A DNA stretch of 64,000 bases from Oscillatoriales cyanobacterium (GCA_004292515.1 RDXB01000028.1:42177-106176), one strand, 5' to 3'; counted from the stretch's first letter, positions 8,856 to 18,149 are shown. Made by a program: numbers and translations. Notes: a model not told the origin generated them from the letters alone.

Positions 8856-10712
8856 CTACAGGATCCCCATATACCGAAGGTATCCTAGTGATAAATAGAT
8901 GGACAAGAAGCGAATCACCGTTGACAGAAAGTTTCCCTTCAACAACAGCTTTTCGTTAAATAGCGGTTGTGGTCGATTTTCGAGCAACTCTTGAAACTGT
9001 AGATAGTACGAGCATTGGTAAGGGAAAAACCAAGCATCGCTGATGTTCAGAATGATTGCTCCAATGAGCCAGGGGTTAACACCGTTAGCTTCTGACATTG
9101 GGATCAAGATCGTAGCAAAAATGGCGACGGCTGTCGTATTGGGGATTACAAACCGAACGACCAAGATTGTGACACTCAGCAGAAAGATGAAGAGTGAAAA
9201 GTTACTTTTCATGGAGTCACTGAGCCAGGTCAGGTAGCTACCAAAGTGAGTATCTAACCCCAAGTAAGACATGGCTTCCGAGATTCCAACCAAGCTACCC
9301 AGCAGTATCAGAAATGGCCAGTCAATCTGCGTCCGAAACTCATTCTTTTTTAGGAGACCAAAAGCAAGTACCAAAAAGAGAACGCCTAACCCAATCCAGG
9401 GGAGTTGAATTTTATGAATAGAGGCTGTGACAATACCCAGGAGTAAAATCACTGTGCTGATCAGCGAGATCCATTCTTGGCTACTGAGCGGCCCCAGAGT
9501 TTCAACTTGGGCTTCAACCTGTTGACGCGAGATTTGTAGTTTTGTTCGATTTCTAAACAGGAAAAATGTTGACAGGAAATACAACACTAAGGTTGCCAAC
9601 CCAATTACCAAGCTCGCTTGCAACCAATAAATCCAGCTAAATTGTTGCTGGCTTTGAATTGGTAGTAAGCCATAGACTACAAAGTTGGCAGACTTACTAC
9701 TCAGAAAAACATGGGAGAGCAGGCTCGCGCCGCTGAACGCCGCAAAGGATAGATGGGTGGCAGCTCGACTTCCCTGCTTGATGCCTGTGGCATCGATCGT
9801 GTCCGATAAAATTGGACCCAACAGACCAATTCGACCATTGGCGGAGGGTAAAATTGGGGTCATGAGCAACCCAGTCACGAACATCGAAACGGCGTACCAA
9901 AATTCGGTTTTAGGGATGTAGCGCGATAGCCATAAAACCAGCCGATAGGTTAAGCCTGAACCCATTAAAACGGCTCCCAAACCAAATAGGCTGAGAGCCA
10001 TAAAAAAGCTACCCGAGGCAAATCCAGCTAAGATGACGTTGCTCGGAGCAATATCCAAAATGAGCAGGGATAAGATGCAAAATAGGCCAGGAATGAATTC
10101 CGGCACCATCCCAAAAACCCACATGACGATCGTGGACGAAAGCACGAGCAGAAACATTTGGGAATTCCAGTCGAATTCCGTAAGATTTCGTAGCCATAGA
10201 TAGAGCAATACTGGCACAACGACGGATAAGATCCAGCCGCAGGACTGCACCCAATCTGTGGTTTTGAGTTGCACGATCGGGCTAATCGGCAGGCTGGGCT
10301 TTATGGGGCGATCGCCATAATGACTCAGCAGCGAGGTATAAAATCGATCCAGCGCTTCACTACTGGCGGAGGTGACTTTGGAGATCGCCTCGCGGGGTAG
10401 AGCAATGACTTCGGTAGCACCGATCGCCACTGCGTCGGCCATGTAGCATTCTGATGAAACGGCAGCTTCTTCACCGACGAATCCCTGTTCGACTTCTGCG
10501 ACCACGCGACTCCCAGCTAAGAGTTGCACCTTGCCGCTACGGACAAAGTAAAGCATCAGAGCTGGGCTACCCGATTGAAACAGTATTTCACCGTCTTCCA
10601 AGCAATGCTCAACGGCATAGGGAACGACCCTAGCTAGTTCTTGGACTGAGCATTCAGAGAGGATGGGCGCAGTCCGCAACTCCTTCGCCATCTGCTTGAG
10701 ATTTACAATCAT
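8856..10712 (-). CDS. SLC13/DASS-type Na+-coupled anion transporter with N-terminal cyclic-nucleotide-binding-like domain
   Basis: A fusion of 618 residues. Residues 1-130 form a CNB/CAP_ED fold (LEDGEILFQSGSPALMLYFV, VRSGKVQLLAGSRV, GFVGEEAAVSSECYMADAVA). After a linker, about eleven membrane helices (from about 155) match the SLC13 divalent-anion symporters for sulfate or dicarboxylates, including LPSANGRIGLLGP and VIPNTTAVAIFATILIP. In the phosphate-binding cassette the Gly-Glu pair is kept, but the Arg that normally contacts the cyclic phosphate aligns with Met. Ligand binding is therefore doubtful or altered. AAGGA lies nine bases upstream of the ATG. The substrate cannot be read from sequence. 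The neighbouring cyclase suggests a regulatory link. Confidence 0.85.
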   Translation of the reverse strand: MIVNLKQMAKELRTAPILSECSVQELARVVPYAVEHCLEDGEILFQSGSPALMLYFVRSGKVQLLAGSRVVAEVEQGFVGEEAAVSSECYMADAVAIGATEVIALPREAISKVTSASSEALDRFYTSLLSHYGDRPIKPSLPISPIVQLKTTDWVQSCGWILSVVVPVLLYLWLRNLTEFDWNSQMFLLVLSSTIVMWVFGMVPEFIPGLFCILSLLILDIAPSNVILAGFASGSFFMALSLFGLGAVLMGSGLTYRLVLWLSRYIPKTEFWYAVSMFVTGLLMTPILPSANGRIGLLGPILSDTIDATGIKQGSRAATHLSFAAFSGASLLSHVFLSSKSANFVVYGLLPIQSQQQFSWIYWLQASLVIGLATLVLYFLSTFFLFRNRTKLQISRQQVEAQVETLGPLSSQEWISLISTVILLLGIVTASIHKIQLPWIGLGVLFLVLAFGLLKKNEFRTQIDWPFLILLGSLVGISEAMSYLGLDTHFGSYLTWLSDSMKSNFSLFIFLLSVTILVVRFVIPNTTAVAIFATILIPMSEANGVNPWLIGAIILNISDAWFFPYQCSYYLQFQELLENRPQPLFNEKLLLKGNFLSTVIRFLSIYLSLGYLRYMGIL

Positions 10713-11361
10713 GGGCGAGCATCCTTCGCAGAGAGGATTGGTCTAAAACGATGAAAAATAGGCTGAGATTGCCTATAATTGCTACCGTCAGGACAACGAA
10801 ACAGTCAGTTGATGCACGTAATGATGCATGAGAAACTCTGCCTTAACCATGTAAGTTAATTTGGGGTTAAGGAAAAATCCAAAAATAGCCTAACTCAGTT
10901 ATTCGCGCCTGTGCTGGTTTTTCAGTGTCCCTTAGCAAAATCTTTAATAATACTTAGATGGATGATTGAGCTTTGGATCAAGCCTGGTGCGAGTTTGGCA
11001 TCTTCAAGACTGCTTGAAAACCCCTAAGCTGAGTGTTCTATTCGATACCTGAGATCGGTAATTATCTCCTGCATTACTGAGTTACACCTGAGCGAGGTTA
11101 TGGATTTGAATCAGAGACGGTTGGGTATTTTTCTTCCTGCTATGGTCATCTGTGACCTCAACCCGTTGCTTGGAATTGTTTGGCTGATACGTTGCACTGG
11201 TGACGAGAGGCTGACTGAAACCCTTTAGGCTCTCCACCTAAAATTGACTACCTGTTCAGTCATATAAAATTAAAATTTGAGGTATTGGATAGGACTCGTT
11301 TTGGGCGTTTTAGGCGTAATCTAGGGGTTATTGATGGTCTGTAATTCGGCTGTTCTGATCT
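10713..11361. other. Intergenic region between two divergent genes
   Basis: About 650 A/T-rich bases separate the transporter gene (minus) from the nitrate-reductase-associated gene (plus). It should hold both promoters. I looked for a GTA-N8-TAC type NtcA site near 11200-11360 and did not find one. No gene is supported. Confidence 0.5.
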
Positions 11362-11859
11362 ATGAGCGATCGCCCGTTTTTTGAGTTTGAAATGGATTTT
11401 GTAGAAGGGCTGCGATGCATTCCCATGGTGGTGCGCTACCGACTCGATACGATCGGGATCAAACTCAAGCTTGTGCACTGGAATCAACTCACAGAGTCCG
11501 AGCGCTTGCAGTTGGTTGACTGGCCCTGTGAAACGGCTGTGGAGCAAACCGCCTACCGCGATCGACTCCGGCAGTTGGTGGCAGGGCGATTGGGGGATGT
11601 GCCCAAAGATTTACTGATCGAAGCATCACCCCTTTGGGAGTCGAGCGCAGTGCCTGAGGGGGTTGCCACCAAAGTGGCAGAGGAAGGGATGACCCTTAGT
11701 TCAGAGGCTTGGCGATCGCTGACGGTGCTCCAGCGCTTTGCCTTGATCAAGCTCAGTCGAGCGGGCCATGAAAATCGCAATTTCCCGATCGCTTTGCGGG
11801 AGTTTGGGTTGCTGGGGCAAACAGGGGCGCAATCGCCTACAACTACAACACCAAACTAA
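11362..11859 (+). CDS. narM: Nitrate-reductase-associated protein
   Basis: A cytoplasmic protein of 165 residues of the family annotated as nitrate reductase associated. It has the conserved opening FEFEMDFVEGLRCIPMVVRY, the central WNQLTESERLQLVDWPC, and WRSLTVLQRFALIKLSR near the end. In Synechococcus elongatus, NarM is needed for a functional ferredoxin-dependent nitrate reductase, probably in cofactor insertion. No nitrate transport or reductase gene is in the window. The last dozen residues (Thr/Gln/Pro) are likely a disordered tail. Confidence 0.8.
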   Translation: MSDRPFFEFEMDFVEGLRCIPMVVRYRLDTIGIKLKLVHWNQLTESERLQLVDWPCETAVEQTAYRDRLRQLVAGRLGDVPKDLLIEASPLWESSAVPEGVATKVAEEGMTLSSEAWRSLTVLQRFALIKLSRAGHENRNFPIALREFGLLGQTGAQSPTTTTPN

Positions 11860-11906
11860 GCCGATCTAAACCGGGACAAACTAAACCGGGACAAAAACTC
11901 AAAAAA

Positions 11907-11957
11907 GCTGCCCACAAGACTGTACTGACAGGATCTTGGGATCTAGGGCTGGGCAGC
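11907..11957 (-). terminator. Probable rho-independent terminator of the CIA30 gene
   Basis: GCTGCCCA (11907-11914) pairs with TGGGCAGC (11950-11957). On the minus strand the stem is followed by a run of six T, as in an intrinsic terminator for the gene ending at 12058. The loop is long (35 bases). Confidence 0.6.
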
Positions 11958-12057
11958 ACTTGTATTGTCTAATCTCTAGTGGGCTATAGAGTCAAGAGCA
12001 CCCGCCAAAAACATTGCTGCCATGCTGCCATGCTGCCCCTGAATCCAGTTCCCTGGC

Positions 12058-13215
12058 CTAGTCTGCTTCCTGACCTGCCCTCGCCCCGATCGCCCGCAAG
12101 CAGTCTTGGGCTAGGCTGGCGGCCCGAGCAGGGTCAATCGGCTCATTAGTCGTGGTGTTAGTCGTGGTGCTAGAGGGCGCTACCACTTGGCGCAGGCCAC
12201 TCCCCTGCAAGTAATCGGCAGTTTCGGGTAATCCGCCACAGAGCACAAAGGTCAACCGGGGGCGATCGCCATAAACCCGAATCGTCTCCAGTTCCAGCGA
12301 AAATGCCCCCGCTTGAAAACGGGGATTGAGCGCACCGTCATACTCAAACTTACTGAGCATTAGTTGCATGGCCTGCAAACTGCTGGCATCAAACTCGGGG
12401 GCTTCGGGTAAGGTGCGGGCCCGGAACACCGCTTGCAATTGGCGAAAGGGGATACGCACCGTTTGCCAGATGTTGTACACCGTGTCGAAGGAGGCGCAGT
12501 AGCCCACGCCATCCCAGCGAGATTCACCGCGCAAAATGAGTTTGTAACGCTGGCCATCGCCCTTGAGCCGCAGCTCGATGCCCTCAAAGGCAGCCAAGTT
12601 CAGGGGGCGATCGAAATTGCGAGTCCGCACGGAGGCAAAGCCCCCCGAGTTTTCTGTGGAAACCTGGCCGGCAAACAGGGCTGAACCGTGCAACAACCGG
12701 AAGTTGCTGCTGCTGACTCCGCCCATCACCACATCATCGATTGCCCCCCATACTTGGCCTAAGTCCGCATCGGGTTGGCGAAAGTCAAACAAAATCGGTG
12801 ACTCAGTGGCGCGATCGCGATTCAACTGTGCTGCCCGATCGATCACGGGTTCGATCGACCCGCCCACCGCCTCGCAAGCCACAATCGCCTGGGCCCGATC
12901 GAAGGGAGCCGCAGCCCAGTCTTGGCCAAGCCAAATCAGGTTCGGGTTGGTTGGCAGCCTGGCCTGATCGGCCCCCACTGCCCAAACCCGCCAGCCTTGA
13001 TCTAGGAGCGATCGCGTCACCCGTCGCCCCACCTCACCACAGGCCCCAAAAACCACCGCGATCGGCGGCATTGCATCCAATAGCGTTGGATCAGACCAAT
13101 TCACCACAGCTCTTGTCCCTAACCATTGCTGAACCCAGCCCCAATCACCCACGATCGGGAACGCCCCAAAATAGCGCAAGGTGCTGACCAGTCGATCAAA
13201 TGCCCAAGGTTTCAT
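12058..13215 (-). CDS. CIA30-domain protein with short N-terminal Rossmann segment
   Basis: The protein has 385 residues. Residues 50-110 carry an NAD(P)-binding type start (IAVVFGACGEVGRRVTRSLL). From about 145 a CIA30 domain follows (FDFRQPDADLGQVWGAIDD, GGVSSSNFRL, FEGIELRLKGDGQRYKLIL). CIA30 is named from a mitochondrial complex I assembly factor. In cyanobacteria it often sits inside an SDR-like protein, and here the Rossmann part looks shortened compared with those. The gene is 194 bases upstream of ndhJ's stop on the same strand but behind a terminator-like hairpin. A role in NDH-1 or photosynthetic complex assembly is only suggested by the family and location. Confidence 0.75.
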   Translation of the reverse strand: MKPWAFDRLVSTLRYFGAFPIVGDWGWVQQWLGTRAVVNWSDPTLLDAMPPIAVVFGACGEVGRRVTRSLLDQGWRVWAVGADQARLPTNPNLIWLGQDWAAAPFDRAQAIVACEAVGGSIEPVIDRAAQLNRDRATESPILFDFRQPDADLGQVWGAIDDVVMGGVSSSNFRLLHGSALFAGQVSTENSGGFASVRTRNFDRPLNLAAFEGIELRLKGDGQRYKLILRGESRWDGVGYCASFDTVYNIWQTVRIPFRQLQAVFRARTLPEAPEFDASSLQAMQLMLSKFEYDGALNPRFQAGAFSLELETIRVYGDRPRLTFVLCGGLPETADYLQGSGLRQVVAPSSTTTNTTTNEPIDPARAASLAQDCLRAIGARAGQEAD

Positions 13216-13352
13216 CGGTCTTACTGCCTGGGTTGCGGTTTTTGGTTGATCTTCAGTTGATCTTCGGTTGGCGCTGACTCCTAGCCAGTGCTACGGATTT
13301 TTGAGACGAAAACAGATCAAGGTTTCAACAAGCCAAGGTTTTCACAAGCAAG

Positions 13353-13386
13353 AACGGGAGGGCAACGTTAACCTTGTCCTCCCGTT
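13353..13386 (-). terminator. Probable terminator of the ndhCKJ operon
   Basis: AACGGGAGG (13353-13361) pairs with CCTCCCGTT (13378-13386), a nine-pair stem 24 bases beyond the ndhJ stop on the minus strand. The T tract after it is poor, so termination strength is uncertain. Confidence 0.5.
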
Positions 13387-13409
13387 TAATGATCCTGAAT
13401 CGTCAGGGT

Positions 13410-13943
13410 CTAGTAAGCATCTTGCAGCTCGTAGAAGTCTGGCGAGATGTAATCCTTCCGCAAGGGCCAGCCGACCCAATCTTCGGGCATCAAGATGCGC
13501 TTCAGGCTGGGATGACCCTCATACACAATGCCGTACATATCGTAGGATTCACGCTCTTGCCAGTCTGCGCCTTTCCAGATCCAATAGACCGAAGCCATTT
13601 TGGGATCATTGCGGGGCAGAAAAACCTTGACGCGCACTTCCTTGGGCTTGGTGACGTTGTCGGCCACCTGCACCAAGTGGTAGAGGCTGATCAGGTCTTC
13701 GCCCGGGCCTAGATCGTAGGCACATTGGCATTGCACGTAGTTGAAGCCATAGGCATAGAGGGCGGTGGCGATCGGGAGCCACTTGTCCCGCTCCACCTTG
13801 ATCACCTCGATGCCCAGGTCGTCGATTTCCAGCAGCTCATTACCAAAGCCGTTGCTGGTGAGCCATTCGGAGGTTTCACCTTTGAGAGCGATCGCCCCCG
13901 CTTCGGCCTTGGCGAGATCCGCCTGTTGGGTTTCGTCTGCCAT
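13410..13943 (-). CDS. ndhJ: NAD(P)H-quinone oxidoreductase subunit J
   Basis: NdhJ (177 residues) corresponds to the 30 kDa (NuoC) subunit of the peripheral arm of the photosynthetic NDH-1 complex on the cytoplasmic side of thylakoids. The family signature near the C-terminus is clear: [16 protein letters not shown], followed by [17 protein letters not shown]. The first 30 residues, which vary between species, are Ala/Glu rich. It is the last gene of ndhC-ndhK-ndhJ and starts 13 bases after ndhK; GGAGAT is visible just upstream of the ATG. Confidence 0.97.
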   Translation of the reverse strand: MADETQQADLAKAEAGAIALKGETSEWLTSNGFGNELLEIDDLGIEVIKVERDKWLPIATALYAYGFNYVQCQCAYDLGPGEDLISLYHLVQVADNVTKPKEVRVKVFLPRNDPKMASVYWIWKGADWQERESYDMYGIVYEGHPSLKRILMPEDWVGWPLRKDYISPDFYELQDAY

Positions 13944-13956
13944 GGGGTGGGATCTC

Positions 13957-14664
13957 CTAAGCGTCCTGTTTGGCCCGATCGGTCAAGAGTGCGGGCGGCA
14001 CGGGCAGGCCGATCGCATCGGTCAGGCTCTTGGGCGGCGCTTGGCGGCCCGGTTCTTGTAAGTATTGGCCCGTCAGAATCGGTGACGTGGGCTTCATGTT
14101 GTGCTCGATCGTGTAGTAGCGGTTGGTTTGGGTGGTGGCCCCCCGTTCCACCAGGGACTCGTTCGAGACCTTTTTGCGCAGCTTGATGATCGCGTCAATG
14201 ATCGCTTCCGGCCGCGGCGGGCAACCGGGCAGATATACATCCACCGGAATCAACTTATCCACACCCCGGACGGCGGAGGGTGAATCGACACTGAACATGC
14301 CGCCGGTAATTGTGCAAGCGCCCATGGCGATCACATATTTCGGCTCGGGCATTTGTTCGTAGAGGCGCACCAGGGCCGGGGCCATTTTCATGGTGATCGT
14401 CCCGGCGGTGATCAACAAGTCGGCTTGGCGGGGACTCGATCGCGGCACAAGGCCAAAGCGATCAAAGTCGAAGCGCGAGCCAATCAGAGCCGCAAACTCA
14501 ATGAAGCAACAGGCCGTGCCATACAGCATCGGCCACAGGCTCGACAACTTAGCCCAGTTGTAGAGATCATCCACCGTGGTCAAGATCACGTTTTCTGACA
14601 GATCTTGGGTGACCTGCGGGCGGCCCACGGTGTCGATCGGGCTAGGGTTCGGTGCTACGACCAT
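13957..14664 (-). CDS. ndhK: NAD(P)H-quinone oxidoreductase subunit K (N2 [4Fe-4S] subunit)
   Basis: NdhK (235 residues) carries the terminal iron-sulfur cluster that passes electrons to plastoquinone in NDH-1. The four cluster cysteines are visible: Cys52 and Cys53 ([13 protein letters not shown]), Cys117 ([12 protein letters not shown]) and Cys148 ([10 protein letters not shown]). The C-terminal 50 residues beyond the NuoB core are a usual cyanobacterial extension. Its start overlaps the end of ndhC by ten bases, which implies translational coupling. Confidence 0.97.
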   Translation of the reverse strand: MVVAPNPSPIDTVGRPQVTQDLSENVILTTVDDLYNWAKLSSLWPMLYGTACCFIEFAALIGSRFDFDRFGLVPRSSPRQADLLITAGTITMKMAPALVRLYEQMPEPKYVIAMGACTITGGMFSVDSPSAVRGVDKLIPVDVYLPGCPPRPEAIIDAIIKLRKKVSNESLVERGATTQTNRYYTIEHNMKPTSPILTGQYLQEPGRQAPPKSLTDAIGLPVPPALLTDRAKQDA

Positions 14665-15017
14665 TCCAACGCTCCTTTGCGCCAGGCGTATACGAGGGCA
14701 ATCACCAGGATGGCAATGAACACGAGGGCTTCAATAAAAGCCAACAGCCCCAGCCGGCTGAATGCGACGGCCCAGGGGTATAAAAACACGGTTTCCACGT
14801 CAAACACGACGAAAACCAATGCAAACATGTAGTAGCGGATATTGAATTGAATCCAAGCTCCGCCGATCGGCTCCATCCCTGATTCATAGGTGGTGCGACG
14901 TTCGGGGCCGGGTCGCTTCGGGCGGACAACCGCCGATGCACCCAGTGCCAACACGGGCACGAGACCGCAAAGCAGCAGGAAGCCTAGAAAGTATTCATAG
15001 CCACTGAGCGCAAACAT
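14655..15017 (-). CDS. ndhC: NAD(P)H-quinone oxidoreductase subunit 3
   Basis: NdhC (120 residues) is a three-helix membrane subunit of NDH-1 matching NuoA. Typical parts are [45 protein letters not shown] and FLYPWAV. I placed the start at the ATG at 15017 ([10 protein letters not shown]), the usual family start; the frame runs on to 15059. It leads the ndhCKJ operon and faces rubA across about 420 bases. Confidence 0.96.
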   Translation of the reverse strand: MFALSGYEYFLGFLLLCGLVPVLALGASAVVRPKRPGPERRTTYESGMEPIGGAWIQFNIRYYMFALVFVVFDVETVFLYPWAVAFSRLGLLAFIEALVFIAILVIALVYAWRKGALEWS

Positions 15018-15438
15018 AGTTGAGGTACTGCTTTCAAGGGACTGCTGAAAAACGCTCAAGCTGGGGCGGCAACGCCCGAGCGATCGACCCCCAATCGGGC
15101 AATCGCTTGCTGGAAGCTGGCGCTCATTATTTTGACATGAACGAATCGATGAAAACTTTGAACTCTGGGGATTTGCCGGGATTTGCGGGGATCGTGGGGT
15201 TGGGCGATCGTGCTCTAGCCCAGACCAGAGGGGCGATCGCGCCTGTGCGATAATCGTTAAGACAATCTTTTAATCCCAGTAATTAGCCCACGTTAACTCC
15301 TGGCTGTCTGCGGAAGGCAAGCGGCTTGCGAGTCTTCTTGGACTAGGCGCTGATCCAGACACCAAACCCCATCCGTTTGGCTGAACGCTCCGCTATTTCG
15401 ACCTGCTGTTTCGATCTTCACGCTGCCTGTCGCGACCC
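15018..15438. other. Divergent promoter region between ndhC and rubA
   Basis: No gene is supported. The right half, around 15247-15285, is A/T-richer than its surroundings (GATAATCGTTAAGACAATC) and is the likeliest place for the rubA promoter. I cannot fix exact promoter boxes. Confidence 0.45.
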
Positions 15439-15840
15439 ATGACTAATCCACTAGAGGAATCACCGATCGAGGAGCCGATCGCGGCTGCTGACCCCAGCGC
15501 GATCGAGGCAACATCGCCGGAAACACCCGCCCCGCCCGATCGCTACGAATGCCGCTCCTGTGGCTACGTCTACGAACCCGCCAAGGGTGACGAACGCCGC
15601 CAGGTTGCCCCTAACACCCCGTTCGAGACCCTGCCTGAAACTTGGCGTTGTCCCGTTTGCGGCGTGAAAAAATACCAATTCAATAACATCGGCCCAGCGG
15701 GTAAGGCCTCAGGATTTGATGAGAACCTCGGCTATGGCATCGGGGTGAATACCCTGACCCCAGGAGCCAAAAACCTGCTGATTTTCAGCGTGCTGGGCTT
15801 GGGAATTCTGTTGCTGCTCAGTTTCTACGGCCTCAGCTAG
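15439..15840 (+). CDS. rubA: Membrane-anchored rubredoxin (photosystem assembly)
   Basis: The protein has 133 residues. A variable acidic N-terminus (1-35) leads to a rubredoxin domain with two CxxCG knuckles, [10 protein letters not shown] and [11 protein letters not shown], that bind one iron. A C-terminal helix (about 112-131) anchors it in the thylakoid. RubA is required for accumulation of photosystem II (and in some species photosystem I) reaction centres. The order rubA-ycf48-psbEFLJ is conserved in cyanobacteria and supports the call. Confidence 0.96.
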   Translation: MTNPLEESPIEEPIAAADPSAIEATSPETPAPPDRYECRSCGYVYEPAKGDERRQVAPNTPFETLPETWRCPVCGVKKYQFNNIGPAGKASGFDENLGYGIGVNTLTPGAKNLLIFSVLGLGILLLLSFYGLS

Positions 15841-16046
15841 GGCCCCAAGCCGCTAGGGCATTCCCCGGTTTTTCCTGCAATCCAGCTTCCAGCAGACCAT
15901 CCCCCCAGCGGGTGGAAAAGCCGTTGCTTCCCGTAGCGATCGCCCCAGCCCATTGCGCCTGTTGGTTCAAGAGCCTTCCATTGGGCGATCGTCTGAGCGA
16001 TCATCTAGGCGATCGTCTGGCCTCACCTTCTTCTCCATTTGTTCCT

Positions 16047-17057
16047 ATGACTCACTGGCTTCGCAATCTCCTGCCTAAGCTGCTGCCCGTTTTCCTAGCA
16101 GCGATCCTGTGCGTGGGCTGCACCGCTGGCAAGCTTGATTCAATCGCTGCCAACCCCTGGGAACCCGTGACCCTGCCCACGGACAAAACCCTGCTCGATG
16201 TCACCCTAGTGGGCAAGGGCCCCCACGGGTGGGCCGTGGGCAAAAACGCCACGATTCTCGAAACCACCGATGGTGGCAAAACCTGGGCCGACAAATCCCT
16301 AGACTTAGGCGAATCGCCCTATAACCTTGAATCGGTGAGCTTTTCGGGTCAAGAAGGCTGGATCGTCGGTAAGCCGGCTATTTTGCTGCACACCACTGAT
16401 GACGGTAAAAACTGGTCAGAGATTCCCCTGAGCAACCAACTGCCGGGTGATCCGCGCTTGGTGGTAGCCCTAGGCTCGCAGGAAGCAGAAATGATGACCG
16501 ACTTGGGGGCGATCTATCGCACCAATGACGGTGGCCGCAACTGGAAAGCCATGGTGCAGGAGTCGATCGGGGTGGTGCGAAATGTATCGCGATCGCCCAG
16601 TGGTAAATATGTTTCCGTGTCCTCGCGCGGCAGCTACTATTCCACCTGGAATCCCGGTGATGAAGCCTGGTTCCAGCACAACCGCAATAGCTCCCGTCGT
16701 CTGCAAAATATGGGCTTTGGGCCGGGCGATCGCCTCTGGTCATTGGCTCGGGGCGGCCAGGTGCAATTCAGCGCCCCCGATGACGTAGAAGCCTGGAACT
16801 CCACTACCAGCCCCGAGTTGCGCAACAGCCTAGGTCTGCTCGACTTGGCCTACCGCACCGAGCAGGAATTGTGGATTGCAGGTGGCAGTGGTGACCTGCT
16901 AGCCAGCTACGATGGCGGTCAAACCTGGCAAAAAGATCGCGCCGTGGGTAATATTCCCTCGAACTTCTACCGGGTGTTGTTCTTTGGCCAAGACCAGGGC
17001 TTTGTGCTGGGTCAAAACGGTGTGCTGTTGCGCTACAGCGCCAGCCAAGCAGGCTAG
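16047..17057 (+). CDS. ycf48: Photosystem II assembly factor Ycf48 (HCF136)
   Basis: This 336-residue protein folds as a seven-bladed propeller that binds newly made D1 during photosystem II assembly on the lumenal side. BNR-type blade motifs recur: TTDGGKTWADK, TTDDGKNWSEI, TNDGGRNWKAM and YDGGQTWQKD. The N-terminus is an export signal ending in LCVGC, where the Cys is a likely lipid-modified residue, though the lipobox is not perfect. The ATG at 16047 starts the signal peptide; the upstream frame to 15912 is HIP1-rich spacer. It lies between rubA and psbE. Confidence 0.96.
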   Translation: MTHWLRNLLPKLLPVFLAAILCVGCTAGKLDSIAANPWEPVTLPTDKTLLDVTLVGKGPHGWAVGKNATILETTDGGKTWADKSLDLGESPYNLESVSFSGQEGWIVGKPAILLHTTDDGKNWSEIPLSNQLPGDPRLVVALGSQEAEMMTDLGAIYRTNDGGRNWKAMVQESIGVVRNVSRSPSGKYVSVSSRGSYYSTWNPGDEAWFQHNRNSSRRLQNMGFGPGDRLWSLARGGQVQFSAPDDVEAWNSTTSPELRNSLGLLDLAYRTEQELWIAGGSGDLLASYDGGQTWQKDRAVGNIPSNFYRVLFFGQDQGFVLGQNGVLLRYSASQAG

Positions 17058-17366
17058 TTCCTGGGCTAGTGGGGGCCGGGCGATCGTCCTTGTCCCCATC
17101 AGCCTGCGATCAACTTGCGATCAACACCTCAGAACGGGATAAACCGAAGGACTCCGAACACTCCGAAACTCGCGATTGCCACCGATTGGCTTGTAGAGTT
17201 TTTCCCCCGTTCTGTATCATGGGGTCTAGCGATCATTCAATGTCGCCGCCGCCGTTGCAGTTTTTCGGAGCACAACGGTTTCCGAATCAGTCATTCGGAC
17301 GAGGCGTTGGATGCGATCGCCGGCTCTCGTTTAATTTTTTCCCCTTGAGAGAAGACTAAAGAGACT
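17058..17366. other. Intergenic region upstream of psbE
   Basis: About 310 bases between ycf48 and psbE. It probably carries the psbEFLJ promoter and leader. No small gene is supported, and no terminator with a T run is seen after ycf48, so read-through from rubA-ycf48 is possible. Confidence 0.45.
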
Positions 17367-17618
17367 ATGTCATCTGGATCGACTGGTGAGCGTCCGTTTT
17401 CGGACATCGTAACGAGCATTCGCTACTGGGTAATTCACAGCATCACCATCCCGGCTTTGTTTATTGCCGGTTGGCTGTTCGTGAGCACTGGCCTGGCCTA
17501 CGACGCATTCGGCACGCCTCGTCCGAATGAGTACTTCACGGAAACCCGCGTGGAAGTGCCGATCGTGCAAACACGCCAAGCCGCGAAGACTCAGATTGAT
17601 ACATTCCTGCAGAAGTAG
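17367..17618 (+). CDS. psbE: Cytochrome b559 subunit alpha
   Basis: PsbE (83 residues) is a one-helix thylakoid protein that shares a heme with PsbF in photosystem II. His24 in [11 protein letters not shown] is the heme ligand. The helix is followed by the conserved lumenal segment [10 protein letters not shown] and [11 protein letters not shown] near the end. It is the first gene of psbE-psbF-psbL-psbJ. Confidence 0.98.
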   Translation: MSSGSTGERPFSDIVTSIRYWVIHSITIPALFIAGWLFVSTGLAYDAFGTPRPNEYFTETRVEVPIVQTRQAAKTQIDTFLQK

Positions 17619-17642
17619 TTATTCGGTCGGTTCTTATCCATC

Positions 17643-17777
17643 ATGGCGACGCAAAATCCTAACCAGCCCATCGTTTACCCGATCTTTACTGTTCGCTGGC
17701 TCTCTGTGCATGCATTAGCCGTGCCGACGGTGTTTTTCTTGGGCGCGATCGCGTCTATGCAGTTCATCCAGCGATAG
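17643..17777 (+). CDS. psbF: Cytochrome b559 subunit beta
   Basis: A 44-residue protein read from the ATG at 17643 to the TAG at 17775. The sequence contains [21 protein letters not shown], with His23 as the second heme ligand of cytochrome b559, and ends in MQFIQR. It starts 24 bases after psbE and 12 bases before psbL. Length and sequence match the family. Confidence 0.97.
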   Translation: MATQNPNQPIVYPIFTVRWLSVHALAVPTVFFLGAIASMQFIQR

Positions 17778-17789
17778 GAGAGTTTCACC

Positions 17790-17909
17790 GTGGATCGCAT
17801 TCCTAATCCTAATAAGCAGCCCGTAGAGTTGAACCGAACTTCGCTCTATTTGGGTCTGTTGTTCATCTTTGTGATCGGCATTCTGATGTCGAGCTATTTC
17901 TTCAACTAA
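17790..17909 (+). CDS. psbL: Photosystem II protein L (GTG start)
   Basis: A 39-residue one-helix photosystem II subunit, read from GTG at 17790: it begins [20 protein letters not shown] and ends SSYFFN. There is no ATG in a usable place. AGGAG at 17776-17780, nine bases upstream and overlapping the psbF stop, supports the GTG. PsbL stabilises the dimer and the Q_A region. Confidence 0.96.
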   Translation: MDRIPNPNKQPVELNRTSLYLGLLFIFVIGILMSSYFFN

Positions 17910-18009
17910 TCCTGAATGACTGGTGAAATCGCCAGTAGCTAAAGGATTCAAGCCGTTGCGGCGGCTTGCAGACGCGAAATTCATCCATTGTTATAAGGAG
18001 GCTAAGGCT

Positions 18010-18129
18010 GTGTCTGGAGGTGGACGTATTCCCCTGTGGGTGGTGGGCACAATCGCCGGTATTGGTGCTCTCGGTGTTGTGGGTTTGTTTTTCTATGGCG
18101 CTTACGTCGGTGTTGGTTCGTCGATGTAA
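18010..18129 (+). CDS. psbJ: Photosystem II protein J (GTG start)
   Basis: A 39-residue one-helix subunit starting at GTG 18010: [18 protein letters not shown] and ending [17 protein letters not shown] at 17995-18001 with eight bases of spacing fixes this start. A longer open frame from 17923 runs through the psbL-psbJ spacer and is not expected to be translated. PsbJ affects forward electron flow from photosystem II. Last gene of the operon. Confidence 0.96.
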   Translation: MSGGGRIPLWVVGTIAGIGALGVVGLFFYGAYVGVGSSM

Positions 18130-18149
18130 TGACTGCTGCCCGTTGATCG

